From Leptospira semungkisensis (GTDB taxonomy: Bacteria; Spirochaetota; Leptospiria; Leptospirales; Leptospiraceae), in contig NZ_RQEP01000005.1 in NCBI RefSeq assembly GCF_004770055.1, forward strand, positions 1,302,001 to 1,366,000: a stretch of 64,000 nt of DNA, in the 5' to 3' direction. The notes under the pieces are model-generated. The model was not told the origin of the DNA. It saw only the letters and a program-made list of their open reading frames with translations, and searched no databases. Position 1 is the stretch's first letter; every line of letters starts with the position of its first letter. A program made the translations under genes and the position numbers. Of this stretch, positions 16,910 through 28,122 are shown one piece after another.

Positions 16910-18226
16910 ATGCGATTTTCTCCCCTTCTTCTGGGACTCGTTTTTTTTTCAGGGAGCTTGAGTGCTGAATCTTGGTCGTGGAACGGTGTTTACCTGATCC
17001 AGCCCGAGACTTTGGAGTATTCCGGTCCCGTCCAGATCCAGGTCCAAGACGGCTTGGTCGAAAAGATCTCTCCTTCTTCCCCAGGAAAAGAACCTCTCTA
17101 TATTTTGCCCGGTTTCTGCGATTCTCATGTGACTCTAGGCGCAAATTCTCTAGGAGGACAGAAGGATAAGAACGAGTTGGAATTGGATCTGAAACAATTC
17201 CTACTTCACGGCTTCACTCATATCCAGAGTGTCGCAGATCCTGCCTGGGCTACTGAACTTTCAGAGTCGCGAAAAAAGAATTTTGCATTTCCTAAAATCC
17301 TAACTTTTCCTCCGGTCCTTCTTGCGGATTCAAAGGAAGTCGCAGGTGCAAAGCCAACCGGATACAAGATCTTAAAATCTCCGGAAGAAGCTATCGCTGC
17401 AGTTTCTTCTAGAGGAAGGGGAAGGGCTCATTTATTCCTGAGGCATAACGAGGGAGAAGCCTTCACCATTGACGGAAAACTTTTGTATAGAATGAGATCC
17501 GAAGCGGAGAAGGTGGGACTGGAACTTTCCGTTTCCACATTCGGAGAAGAGTTCGCAAATTGGGAAGCACTCTCTTCAGAAGTCAAGGTTCTCTATCATC
17601 CGATTCCTGAAATGCCTTCTCTACAACCTGTGGCCGGTAATTTGATCAAGCAAATCTGGGCTCCTCTATTTTCCATTTACTATGCGCAGAAGGAAATAGG
17701 GACTTCTTCCTTCTCTCAAGAATGGGAGAAGTGGACGGAATGGAGTCCTTCTTTCAAAGAGAGAGCCATGTCCAAAGAAGCACTTTCTACATTTACTCCT
17801 CTTTCCGAATCGGAAAAACAAGAAGCAGACCGAGAATATGATTCCTATCTTGCTTTCTTACGGGCTAGAAAGAATCTGTCCTTACGCATCTTATTGGGTT
17901 CAGGTTCGGGACACCAATTTCTATTCCCTGGGATTTCTGGTTGGAAGGAACTTAGGATCTTATCCGATCTGATCGGTCCGAAAGAAGCGTTACGGGCTGC
18001 GACGGAAACTACCTGTTCTTATCTGGGAGCGGCTCATGAGGGAAAGATCAGAGTCGGAAAACCGGCGCATCTTTTGATTTTTAGAGAAGACCCTTTGAAA
18101 AATTGGGATAAACTGAAGACTCTGAAAACAGTGGTGACGGAGAGAGTGAAAACCGAGATTGCAGCTCCTTCTTCTCCCGAAAAGAAAAAAGAAAAGAAGA
18201 AGTCTAAGTCCGGCAAGAAGACTTAA
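16910..18226 (+). CDS. Exported amidohydrolase-fold protein lacking catalytic residues
   Basis: 438 residues from ATG 16910, set by AAGG (16901-16904) and a clean signal peptide MRFSPLLLGLVFFSGSLSA. The fold is metal-dependent amidohydrolase: a small beta domain (NGVYLIQPETLEYSGPVQIQVQDGLVEKI), LPGFCDSHVTLG, and the C-terminal EALRAATETTCSYLGAAHEGKIRVGKPAHLLIFREDPL. Key residues are changed: the HxH metal pair is H73-V-T75, and the last metal ligand of the usual GTDSG is missing in LLGSGSGH. It is therefore probably a non-catalytic paralogue, or one using different chemistry. The extreme C-terminus is Lys-rich (SPEKKKEKKKSKSGKKT), suggesting interaction with acidic polymers; this is inference. 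Confidence 0.75.
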   Translation: MRFSPLLLGLVFFSGSLSAESWSWNGVYLIQPETLEYSGPVQIQVQDGLVEKISPSSPGKEPLYILPGFCDSHVTLGANSLGGQKDKNELELDLKQFLLHGFTHIQSVADPAWATELSESRKKNFAFPKILTFPPVLLADSKEVAGAKPTGYKILKSPEEAIAAVSSRGRGRAHLFLRHNEGEAFTIDGKLLYRMRSEAEKVGLELSVSTFGEEFANWEALSSEVKVLYHPIPEMPSLQPVAGNLIKQIWAPLFSIYYAQKEIGTSSFSQEWEKWTEWSPSFKERAMSKEALSTFTPLSESEKQEADREYDSYLAFLRARKNLSLRILLGSGSGHQFLFPGISGWKELRILSDLIGPKEALRAATETTCSYLGAAHEGKIRVGKPAHLLIFREDPLKNWDKLKTLKTVVTERVKTEIAAPSSPEKKKEKKKSKSGKKT

Positions 18227-18294
18227 ATCCTTTCTTTCCAAAAATCTCGGTCGGCTTGTAGCCGTTAAACATCCAATCTAGAGGGGCTGAAACC

Positions 18295-19443
18295 ATGAAA
18301 GACACGCAAAAAGAATTATTCCAAAAATTACTAGATGAGAGTTTCCGAAAGAAGGCGGCTTTAGAACCCGGAGCCAAAGTGAATGCGATCGTCACCAGCG
18401 CAAAATCGGATTACGTTTTTATAAAGGTTCAAGAGGCAGGTCTTTCTGGTATCATCTCCGCAGATGAATTCACCGAGGCTCCTAAACAAGGGCAGACGAT
18501 AGAGGCATATTTTCTTCAGGAATCTTCCGGAGATCAGTATTTCACAACTTGTCTGAATGGAGATACGATCACTAAGGATATGATCTCTGTGGCTCACACT
18601 GCTGAGATCCCTGTTTTGGGTCATATCATCGGAGAGAACGATGCCGGCGTAGAAGTCAAGTTAGGCGAGTCCACAGGCTTTTGTCCCTTCTCCCAATTGG
18701 ATCCTGAGCTTAAAAAACAAGGCAATGGAGTAGGAAAGCGAGTTCGCTTTCTGGTTTCAGAAGTAGGAAATAAGGGAAAGATCATCGTTTCCCAAAAGAA
18801 GATCGCAGATAAAGAGAGAGAGGCAAAGATCTCCGTTTTAAAAGGAGAGTTGAAGCCTGGAATGTTCGTGACCTGCAGGGTCAAATCGGTTCATCCTTTC
18901 GGTCTGATCGTAGAGGCGGACGGACTCACGGCACTTGTTCCTACTTCCGAAGCGACCTTCAGAAAGAATCCGGACTTATCCAAGGAATTCCATCCAGGTC
19001 AGGTGCTTCGCGCCAAGGTTCTCAAGCTAGATTGGGAAGAGGACAAGCATAGTTTCACAGTTAAGGATTTTCTAAAGGATCCTTGGGCCCAAAATGTTCC
19101 TTTCAAAGAAGGGGATGTGGTTTCCGGAACCGTGGAAAGCGTGAAGCCTTTCGGAGTATTCATAAAATTGAATGAGAATTTTTCAGGCCTAGTTCCGAAT
19201 CGAGAAACCGGTCTCCAGAACAGAATTCCTGCGGCCCAACATTTCAAACTAGGAGATCAGGTCTCCGCATTCGTGACTGAAGTGAATCTCTCCAAAAGAC
19301 AGATCTCTCTTTCTCTCGTGAAGGCAAAAGAAGTGCAGGAAAGATTGGATTACAGCGGATATCTTTCGGAGGAAACTTCTTCTACCGGATCCTTTGGTGC
19401 CATTCTTGCAAAATCCTTAAACAAAGGACAGAAGAAGGGATAG
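18295..19443 (+). CDS. S1-domain RNA-binding protein (ribosomal protein S1-like)
   Basis: 382 residues with four S1/OB-fold domains, at about residues 22-90, 98-165, 185-255 and 268-340. The clearest are VKSVHPFGLIVEADGLTALVPTSEA and VESVKPFGVFIKLNENFSGLVPNRE, each with the PFG(V/L)xV core. It ends in a low-complexity Ser/Gly region. Ribosomal S1 has up to six such domains, so this four-domain form is either the organism's second S1 protein or a translation/RNA-decay factor. A strong GAGGGG site lies 9 nt before ATG 18295. It overlaps the following trmL by one base. Confidence 0.85.
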   Translation: MKDTQKELFQKLLDESFRKKAALEPGAKVNAIVTSAKSDYVFIKVQEAGLSGIISADEFTEAPKQGQTIEAYFLQESSGDQYFTTCLNGDTITKDMISVAHTAEIPVLGHIIGENDAGVEVKLGESTGFCPFSQLDPELKKQGNGVGKRVRFLVSEVGNKGKIIVSQKKIADKEREAKISVLKGELKPGMFVTCRVKSVHPFGLIVEADGLTALVPTSEATFRKNPDLSKEFHPGQVLRAKVLKLDWEEDKHSFTVKDFLKDPWAQNVPFKEGDVVSGTVESVKPFGVFIKLNENFSGLVPNRETGLQNRIPAAQHFKLGDQVSAFVTEVNLSKRQISLSLVKAKEVQERLDYSGYLSEETSSTGSFGAILAKSLNKGQKKG

Positions 19444-19904
19444 TGGCTCTCCGGATCGCATTGTATCGGCCCGAGATCCCTCCTAATACTGGAAATATCG
19501 CCCGACTCTGCGTCGCCTTGGGAGCAGAACTTCATATCGTAGGAGAGCCTGCATTCGAACTGACCGAAAAGGCGGCGAGAAGAGCAGGCTTGGATTACTG
19601 GGATAAGCTGAGTCTAACTTTACATTCCGATTGGGAGAATTTTACAAAAAGTGTTTCTTCTGATTCCAAGATCTATTTGGTTTCCACAAAAGGCAGCGTT
19701 TCTTATACAAAGCCGCAATATTTAGAAGACGATATTTTTCTATTTGGGAATGAGACTTCCGGTTTGCCCGAAGAAATTTTTCGTTCCGACATTCCTGCAG
19801 GGATCATTCGAATTCCAATGGAAGAAGATTGCAGATGCTTGAACCTGAGTAACGCCGTGGCCGTTGTCGCGTATGAAGCGTTGCGTCAGATTCGTAGCTG
19901 GTGA
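19443..19904 (+). CDS. trmL: tRNA (cytidine/uridine-34-2'-O)-methyltransferase
   Basis: 153 residues, GTG start sharing a base with the upstream TAG. SPOUT-fold methyltransferase that 2'-O-methylates the wobble base of certain tRNA-Leu isoacceptors with S-adenosylmethionine. Family motifs are all present: RIALYRPEIPPNTGNIARLCVALGAELHIVGEPAF at the start, DYWDKL, LFGNETSGLP (the SAM-binding knot), and IRIPMEEDCRCLNLSNAVAVVAYEA (the second half of the knot). Length is normal. Coupling to the S1 gene suggests a translation-related operon. Confidence 0.93.
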   Translation: MALRIALYRPEIPPNTGNIARLCVALGAELHIVGEPAFELTEKAARRAGLDYWDKLSLTLHSDWENFTKSVSSDSKIYLVSTKGSVSYTKPQYLEDDIFLFGNETSGLPEEIFRSDIPAGIIRIPMEEDCRCLNLSNAVAVVAYEALRQIRSW

Positions 19905-19971
19905 AACGGAACTTATCTTCTAAAAAAAATCGGATTTACACCCCTCGAAAAAAAAAGTCCTATGGAAAAAT

Positions 19972-20643
<672 letters not shown>

Positions 20644-20693
20644 TCGGATTTATCTAGCCTTCTTCCAAGATAGCGGGTCTTTGAACCAAAGCC

Positions 20694-22670
<1,977 letters not shown>

Positions 22671-22681
22671 TCGAGGAATTC

Positions 22682-23290
22682 ATGGGTTTTAGTATTACCA
22701 TAGTCACAATAGCCATCACTACGATCCTTAGCTTATACACTTTGTATTCGGATCAGAATCTATTAGATAAACTGATCTTACGTCCGTTTAGGGACTCGAG
22801 AGAAGGGAACTATTACACTCTCGCGACCAGCGGATTTATCCACGCAGACTTGCAGCATCTATTGTTCAATATGCTGACTCTCTATTTCTTTGGTGGGGTA
22901 GTGGATCATATCATGGGCCCGATGGGCTTCATGGGACTTTATTTGGCGAGTATCATCATTGCGAACTTGATCACTTTTAACAAGTACAAGAATGATCCGA
23001 ATTACGGAAGCTTGGGTGCTTCTGGAGGAACTTCAGGAATCGTATTCGCTTCGGTATTATTTTATCCGTATTCTCATATTTATTTCTTCTTCATTCCGAT
23101 TCCGATCCCTGGGCCTTTATATGCGGTATTGTATCTAGCGTATTCTTATTATGCTTCTAAGAATAATAGAGATGGGATCAATCATGATGCGCATCTTTAC
23201 GGATCTTTGACCGGACTCGCAGTGGCAATGCTTGTGGAGCCCGGTTCTGCAATCGCTTTCTTACATTATATAACAGGAATATTCTTGTAA
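22682..23290 (+). CDS. Rhomboid-family intramembrane serine protease
   Basis: 202 residues with six transmembrane helices. Conserved rhomboid features: the loop-1/TM2 motif SGFIHADLQHLLFNMLTLYFFGG (with His and Asn of the oxyanion site), catalytic Ser in GASGGTSGIVFA and catalytic His in HDAHLYGSLTGL on TM6. The GASG context differs from the common GASGAIFG only after the Ser. Rhomboids cleave single-pass membrane proteins; the substrate is unknown. ATG 22682 lies 11 nt after uvrB, so the two may share a transcript. A perfect hairpin separates it from cutA. Confidence 0.9.
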   Translation: MGFSITIVTIAITTILSLYTLYSDQNLLDKLILRPFRDSREGNYYTLATSGFIHADLQHLLFNMLTLYFFGGVVDHIMGPMGFMGLYLASIIIANLITFNKYKNDPNYGSLGASGGTSGIVFASVLFYPYSHIYFFFIPIPIPGPLYAVLYLAYSYYASKNNRDGINHDAHLYGSLTGLAVAMLVEPGSAIAFLHYITGIFL

Positions 23291-23295
23291 GGAAT

Positions 23296-23324
23296 TCGCA
23301 AAAGGGATCATCCCCCTTTTGCGA
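23296..23324. terminator. Convergent-gene hairpin, 11-bp perfect stem
   Basis: Arms 23296-23306 and 23314-23324 (TCGCAAAAGGG / CCCTTTTGCGA) with a 7-nt loop. The A/T-rich lower half supplies Ts to the + transcript. The cutA stop (23308-23310, minus strand) lies in the loop. Confidence 0.6.
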
Positions 23325-23640
23325 TCTTATCTTTGATAAACGCTTTGAATTTATCGGATCCGAAGCTTACATCCATTTTAATGATCTCAGGAGCAAGATA
23401 CGGATGCTTCTTCATGATATATTCTTCGATCGCTGTGTACTGATCCGCCTTTGCTTTTAATAGGATCTTGTTTTCCGAATCGATGGTAAGTTTGCCTTCC
23501 CATTGATACAATAGAGAAACTTCCGGAAAAATAGTACCGCTAGTGATGATTCCAAGCTGGAGCATTTCCGCTATGTATTCTTCTGCCAGATCTCGGTCCG
23601 CCAAGGTAGTAAATATAAGAATTTCTTGCGATGAAGCCAT
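23308..23640 (-). CDS. cutA: CutA1 divalent-cation-tolerance family protein
   Basis: 110 residues, the normal CutA1 length. It has the ferredoxin-like trimeric fold of CutA1: start SSQEILIFTTLADRDLAEEYIAEML, the AEMLQLGIITSGTIFPEVSLLYQWEGKL strand pair with the family's YxWxGK motif, and YLAPEIIKMDVSFGSDKF near the end. The family is linked to copper/divalent-metal tolerance, but its mechanism is unsettled. The usual Cys of some CutA1 proteins is absent. It is followed downstream on the minus strand by a hairpin shared with the convergent rhomboid gene. Confidence 0.93.
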   Translation of the reverse strand: MASSQEILIFTTLADRDLAEEYIAEMLQLGIITSGTIFPEVSLLYQWEGKLTIDSENKILLKAKADQYTAIEEYIMKKHPYLAPEIIKMDVSFGSDKFKAFIKDKIAKGG

Positions 23641-23783
23641 TCATTTCCTCCAAGAGAAAGGAAGATAGAAGATCTCTATGGTTTGTCCAGTCTTTCTTCC
23701 TGTTCTTGCCATACAATTTCGGCATCAGAAGAAGTCTTAGTCTGATGATCTCTTGCGTACGTCCGAGGATCTATCTGTTTTGA

Positions 23784-24260
23784 TCAGTATCTTGGTGCGT
23801 TCGGATTGGAATAATTTCCCTTTCCAGAATTCGGCATGGAGCCACCCGAGCTAGAAGGTTCAAAATTATCGCAGACATTTCTACATTGAGCGATGCAGTT
23901 TTCTCTTTTACGATTCAATGTGACTGCCGTGATTACCGTTTCTACTGCAGGACTCGGATATTCCTTCCAGCATTTATCCTTACAATCGCTGTACAGGCTA
24001 GTGCAATTACGAGCGTCGTAAGGGCTACGATTCTGTTCTGTCATCAACTGAAAGAGCTCTTGCTCTTCTTTGGTCTTGAAGTTTTGCTTCTTTCCTTTTC
24101 GAGCAAGTTCCGCCTTGCTTAGATTAGCCTCGTCTACCGTAGGCACATCTTCTAGGACAGCTCTTTCGCTTCCCTTCGGCGCGCTCCCTCTACTCCAATC
24201 CACTGCAAAATAGCAGTTCGTCAAAAGGAGAAGGATCAGGATTTGCGATTTATTTTTCAT
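23784..24260 (-). CDS. Putative lipoprotein with Cys-rich C-terminal part
   Basis: 158 residues with signal peptide MKNKSQILILLLLTNC, lipobox LTNC. The mature protein is hydrophilic, with a central Lys/Glu-rich helix (KAELARKGKKQNFKTKEEQELFQLM) and then a cysteine-rich region with six Cys (NCTSLYSDCKDKCWKEYP and ENCIAQCRNVCDNF), ending in a Ser/Gly/Asn-rich tail. The Cys pattern suggests three disulfides in an exported protein. No family recognised. It lies on the minus strand with 143 nt between it and cutA. Confidence 0.65.
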   Translation of the reverse strand: MKNKSQILILLLLTNCYFAVDWSRGSAPKGSERAVLEDVPTVDEANLSKAELARKGKKQNFKTKEEQELFQLMTEQNRSPYDARNCTSLYSDCKDKCWKEYPSPAVETVITAVTLNRKRENCIAQCRNVCDNFEPSSSGGSMPNSGKGNYSNPNAPRY

Positions 24261-24532
24261 AAGGAAGGGGTCGATATTATCTAGAAAGCTCTCGGATTAG
24301 TAAACTTCCCTTCGATTTTCTCGCAAGGAAAGAAAAGCTCGATTTTAAAAACTAGACCCTTAGGATTAGAAGATTTTAATTCGTCGCTTAACAAAGAAGG
24401 ATGACGTTTTTTGCGTATTTTCATCCCAATTTTGAAGGAAAAAAATTTCCGAAACGCGTCTCATAAGTATTGAAGGGCAAATCGCCTGTCCTACTATATG
24501 CTAAGACCCGAAAACATGGATAGGAGGTTCGA

Positions 24533-25798
24533 GTGAGTAGATCCTTTTCAAGCAAATCGGTAAGTCGTCGTCTCTTTCTTTTCACCTTAGTTTTCCTATT
24601 TATATCCAATTGTAGCACTTTCGCCTGGGGATGGGTTAAGGTCCCTTCCGGATTCGCATGGGATCAGGACCAGGTTGGGATTCTGGATCGCAGTCCTGCA
24701 GAAGGATTCTCAGTACTATATCCAGAAGAGGCTGGTCTGGATTCGAAACCTCTCATAGAATTATCTAAGAAACTCCGGAAGGATAAAACAGAAGTGCGTT
24801 CCCTTCTTATATTGAAAGAAGGCAACCTGGTTTGGGAGAGATACGCAGGCGGAGTCTCCAGGCAACACAATCATAATATGTATTCTGTCACCAAATCGGT
24901 GACCTCTCTATTATTAGGGATTTGTTATACGAATTCCTGCGGAGTGGATTTGGACGAAAGTCTTGCCTCCGTCGAGACTGGACTACCTGGCCTATTGCCC
25001 GCTGAGTTGAGCGGAAAAGAATCCATTCGTTTAAAGGACGCCATGCACATGAGTTCCGGAATGGGCTGGGATTCTTTCGCTAAGAAGGAAGATATCAGAA
25101 CCGAATCGGATCCTCTTGCGATTGCCTGGACTCCAACAGTTTCCGCTCCTCCTGGAACAAAATTCGAATATTCTAATGGAGACACTCAGCTTGTTGCCGG
25201 ATACTTGGAAGCCAAGACAGGAAAGAGCTTGTACGAATACTCTAAGAATACTGCTTTCTCTTGGTTAGGCATCAAAGGAGAAGAATGGTATACATCTTCT
25301 TCCGGAAGACAAACTGCCGGATTCGGACTTCGTTTAAGAGCGATCGATATGCTCAAGATAGGACAGCTTTATTTAGAAGGTGGAAAATGGAAGGGCCGCC
25401 AAGTGCTTCGTCCGGAATGGATTGCTTGGACCTTGGAGCCAGGAGTAGACAAGAGATACGGTCTGCAATTTTGGCTGCATGAGTTCGAAGGCAAGCCTAC
25501 CTTTATGGCGAACGGAAAGGGCGGGCAATTCATTTATGTAATTCCTCATCGCAAGATAGTAATCGTAATGACTAGCGCAATCTGGGACCAAGCTCCGGAT
25601 AATGTGTTAGCTTCCGTATTGGAATCTGTTAAGTCGTCCTTGCATTCCAAAGAAAAGACTGCTTCTTTAGAAAGAGAGGAGGCTGTATTGAAAGAGCTAA
25701 AGACCGCTCATAAGACCTCACTGGATCCGAAACTAAAAGAAGGCGCAGACGAAACAAGAATTGCAGCGGAACCAGGGATGAAGCAGAATCATCCTTAA
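24533..25798 (+). CDS. Exported serine hydrolase, class C beta-lactamase / DD-peptidase-like lipoprotein
   Basis: 421 residues, GTG start with GGAGG (24522-24526) 6 nt upstream. The N-terminus is a long signal peptide ending in a lipobox-like ISNC (Cys ~29). The catalytic Ser-x-x-Lys is YSVTKSVTS (around residue 122), the Tyr-x-Asn is EYSNGD (around 215), and the third motif appears as ANGKGGQ in place of KTG, as in many beta-lactamase-family esterases (6-aminohexanoate-dimer hydrolase type). It is therefore a serine hydrolase that may cleave esters or amides rather than beta-lactams. It shares a base with the next gene (TAATG), a coupled pair with a DJ-1/PfpI protein. Confidence 0.85.
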   Translation: MSRSFSSKSVSRRLFLFTLVFLFISNCSTFAWGWVKVPSGFAWDQDQVGILDRSPAEGFSVLYPEEAGLDSKPLIELSKKLRKDKTEVRSLLILKEGNLVWERYAGGVSRQHNHNMYSVTKSVTSLLLGICYTNSCGVDLDESLASVETGLPGLLPAELSGKESIRLKDAMHMSSGMGWDSFAKKEDIRTESDPLAIAWTPTVSAPPGTKFEYSNGDTQLVAGYLEAKTGKSLYEYSKNTAFSWLGIKGEEWYTSSSGRQTAGFGLRLRAIDMLKIGQLYLEGGKWKGRQVLRPEWIAWTLEPGVDKRYGLQFWLHEFEGKPTFMANGKGGQFIYVIPHRKIVIVMTSAIWDQAPDNVLASVLESVKSSLHSKEKTASLEREEAVLKELKTAHKTSLDPKLKEGADETRIAAEPGMKQNHP

Positions 25799-26547
25799 TG
25801 AAGACCGTCTTAATTCCAATTCCTCAGATTGATTTCGATCCTACCGAGGTCTCCGTACCTTGGAAAACTCTCAGCCAGAAAGGATACAAGATCGTATTCG
25901 CGACACCTTCTGGAACTCCCGGTGAAGCTGATTTTAGAATGGTAACCGGCAAAGGGCTCGGAATATTATCTCCTGTTTTAAAGGCAAGAAAAGAGGATGT
26001 AGAATTCTATAGAGAATTAGAAAAATCGAATGAATTCCTTTCTCCTAAAAAATACGAATCGATCAAACCGGATTCTTTCGACGTATTATTACTTCCTGGA
26101 GGCCACGCCAAGGGAATGAGAACCTATCTGGAGTCCGAAAGCTTGCAAGGCTTGGTAGGAAAAACCTTTGCAGAAGGAAAACCTATAGCGGCGATTTGCC
26201 ACGGAGTCCTTCTTGCAGCCAGATCTAAGAATCCTAAGACAAAGAAATCTTCCTTATCCGGATATAGAACGACTGGCCTGCTTCGTTCTCAGGAATTGTT
26301 AGCTTGGAATTTAACCAGGGCTTGGTTGGGAGATTATTATAGGACGTATCCTACTCCTTTGCAGGACGAAGTTATTTCCTTTCTCGCGTCTTCTTCTGAC
26401 TTCGAGGAAGGGCCGATGCCTGTGTCCAGAGATACTTCTAACAACTTCAAACCTGGATTTACTGTTTTGGACAAAAACTATCTCTCGGCTCGCTGGCCTG
26501 GAGATGCTCATAAGTTTGCAAACGAGCTGCCTTTATTCTTCGGATGA
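25798..26547 (+). CDS. DJ-1/PfpI-family protein (class I glutamine-amidotransferase fold)
   Basis: 249 residues. The nucleophile elbow AICHG with Cys in the stretch GKPIAAICHGVLLAARS, and the preceding DVLLLPGGHAKGMRTYL, place it in the DJ-1/PfpI superfamily, in the longer subgroup with an N-terminal strand KTVLIPIPQIDFDPTEVSVPW. Members act as glyoxalase III/deglycase-like enzymes or chaperones; substrate unknown. It is coupled to the beta-lactamase-like gene by a 1-nt overlap. Confidence 0.85.
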   Translation: MKTVLIPIPQIDFDPTEVSVPWKTLSQKGYKIVFATPSGTPGEADFRMVTGKGLGILSPVLKARKEDVEFYRELEKSNEFLSPKKYESIKPDSFDVLLLPGGHAKGMRTYLESESLQGLVGKTFAEGKPIAAICHGVLLAARSKNPKTKKSSLSGYRTTGLLRSQELLAWNLTRAWLGDYYRTYPTPLQDEVISFLASSSDFEEGPMPVSRDTSNNFKPGFTVLDKNYLSARWPGDAHKFANELPLFFG

Positions 26548-26646
26548 TCTTAGGATTTTGATTTTCCGAAAGGGAAGCAGAAACAATCTGTCCTTTAGAT
26601 CTGTTGCATATACGTTTTCAACGATAGAATGCGGTTTAAATAGAAA

Positions 26647-27345
26647 ATGAGTTCGAAAGAAAGATATATTTTTTTAGATGTAGGCGACACTCTTCTTACA
26701 ATGAAGAAGCCGGCTGGAGAAGTATACTTCGAAGTGCTCAATGAATTCGGCCTTGATGCTACCAAGCATCCGAAAGGCTTTATGGAGAGAGCCTTTCGCA
26801 AGGCATATTCTCATATGACCAGGCACCCTCTGCCTGATTATCAGGACAAATTTTACGCTCACACGGATGGAAGCGAAGGTTGGTGGAGAGAATTACTCGG
26901 TTATTTCTTAAAAGAAATAGGCTCGGATCTGCAACCTGATCCAATCTTCCAATCTATATTCAAAAAATTTGATGAACCAAGCGTTTGGCAGATCGATCCT
27001 GGCTTCACAGACCTATTAAAGTTTGTAAGAGAAAATAAATTTGGGTTCGGGATCATTTCGAACTGGGATCATCGTCTCAAAGAATTATTAGCGAGTGTAG
27101 GAGTCTTGGATCATTTCGATCCTGTGATCGTTTCTGCCGAATTCGGTTATGAAAAACCTTCTCCTCTGATCTTTAAGGAAGCCGAAAATATTGTCGGCCT
27201 TTCTCCAGATAAGATCGTCTATTGCGGAGATAAAATAGAATTAGATATTACTCCTACTCGCTCAAGAGGATGGACTGCTTTCCACAAGCATCCGGAAGGA
27301 GATATTCGTAGTATAGGAGAGCTTGTAGGGTTACTTAGTAGATAG
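26647..27345 (+). CDS. HAD-superfamily hydrolase (HDHD3-like)
   Basis: 232 residues, cytosolic. Motif I is FLDVGDTLL: the first Asp is the nucleophile, but the usual +2 Asp is a Gly (D-V-G-D-T). Motif II is IISNWDHRL, motif III includes the Lys in FGYEKPSP, and motif IV is YCGDKIELDITPTRSRGW. The cap is of C1 type, with KPAGEVYFEVLNEFG, as in HDHD3-type phosphatases. The loss of the +2 acid is seen in some HDHD3 relatives and may lower or change phosphatase activity. It is a stand-alone gene preceded by a 99-nt gap. Confidence 0.8.
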   Translation: MSSKERYIFLDVGDTLLTMKKPAGEVYFEVLNEFGLDATKHPKGFMERAFRKAYSHMTRHPLPDYQDKFYAHTDGSEGWWRELLGYFLKEIGSDLQPDPIFQSIFKKFDEPSVWQIDPGFTDLLKFVRENKFGFGIISNWDHRLKELLASVGVLDHFDPVIVSAEFGYEKPSPLIFKEAENIVGLSPDKIVYCGDKIELDITPTRSRGWTAFHKHPEGDIRSIGELVGLLSR

Positions 27346-27423
27346 GCTCTAACTTTATTTTCTTCTTCGATCTTTCCTTCCTCAAACCCGTCTAAATGAA
27401 TACGGATTGTCTCTGGAAATAAA

Positions 27424-27972
27424 ATGAAACTACTCGCTATATCTGGAAGTCTTCGCAAAGGCTCCTCCAACACCGCCATATTACTCGCAGCTCAAAAGAG
27501 TGCAGAAAAAAATATAGAAATCACGTTAGCCGCTCCATTAGATCGCCTTCCTCATTTCAACCCGGACTTGGATACGGAGACTCCTCCCGAATCTGTAAAA
27601 GTTTGGAGAGACGAATTGAGAGAAGCGGACGGGATTATCTTTTCTAGTCCGGAATATGCCTTCGCAATCCCTGGAGTATTGAAGAATGCATTGGATTGGA
27701 TCGTTTCCAGCGCCGAATTGTATAATAAACCTGTGGCATTAATTAATGCTTCTCCAAGCTATGGAGGAGCTGCCAAGGCTCAGGCAGCATTGATCCAACT
27801 TCTTGGAGTCTTAACTGCTAAAGTTGTAGATAAGGCTGTCCTGAATATCGCTTCCGTAAATAAGAAGATCGATTCCGAAGGAAATATTTCAGATGATGGC
27901 ACTGCGCAAGAACTCCAAAATTGTGTGAATGCACTTGTCGAAGAAGTCTCTCTGAATAAAAATTCTAATTAG
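27424..27972 (+). CDS. NADPH-dependent FMN reductase
   Basis: 182 residues, flavodoxin-like fold. It starts LAISGSLRKGSSNTAILLAA, in which SGSLRxxSxN holds the FMN phosphate, and contains GIIFSSPEYAFAIPGVLKNALDWIV, where SPEY and GxLKNAxDW bind the flavin ring. It belongs with azoreductase/chromate-reductase-type NAD(P)H:FMN oxidoreductases. The physiological substrate is unknown. A weak hairpin follows the stop. Confidence 0.9.
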   Translation: MKLLAISGSLRKGSSNTAILLAAQKSAEKNIEITLAAPLDRLPHFNPDLDTETPPESVKVWRDELREADGIIFSSPEYAFAIPGVLKNALDWIVSSAELYNKPVALINASPSYGGAAKAQAALIQLLGVLTAKVVDKAVLNIASVNKKIDSEGNISDDGTAQELQNCVNALVEEVSLNKNSN

Positions 27973-27989
27973 AATATAATGAATTTCTG

Positions 27990-28015
27990 TTCCACTTTAT
28001 GCGAGTAAGGTGGAA
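27990..28015 (+). terminator. Weak hairpin after the FMN reductase
   Basis: Stem TTCCACTTT / AAGGTGGAA (9 bp with one G-U pair), 8-nt loop, followed only by TTAAAATT. The poor T tract makes termination uncertain. Confidence 0.4.
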
Positions 28016-28081
28016 TTAAAATTCCGTCATCTTTCTTTAAAAAATTCGCTCACCGCTCTTCTTTTTTGCCCTGAATCTTAA

Positions 28082-28112
28082 AGTTAGAGGATAAATATAC
28101 TGTCCTCTAACT
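28082..28112 (+). promoter_or_regulatory. Perfect 10-bp inverted repeat before the coiled-coil gene
   Basis: Arms AGTTAGAGGA (28082-28091) and TCCTCTAACT (28103-28112) are exact complements with an 11-nt A/T-rich centre containing a -10-like TATACT. The ribosome-binding site GAGGAG (28113-28118) follows directly, 4 nt before the ATG. It could be a DNA operator over the promoter or a hairpin in the leader. Confidence 0.55.
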
Positions 28113-28122
28113 GAGGAGTGTT

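Noticed and set aside
26647..26700. Missing +2 Asp in the HAD motif as proof of a dead enzyme
   Set aside because: Relatives of HDHD3 type also have DVGDT- or DVxG-like motifs, so inactivity is not established; kept only as a note.
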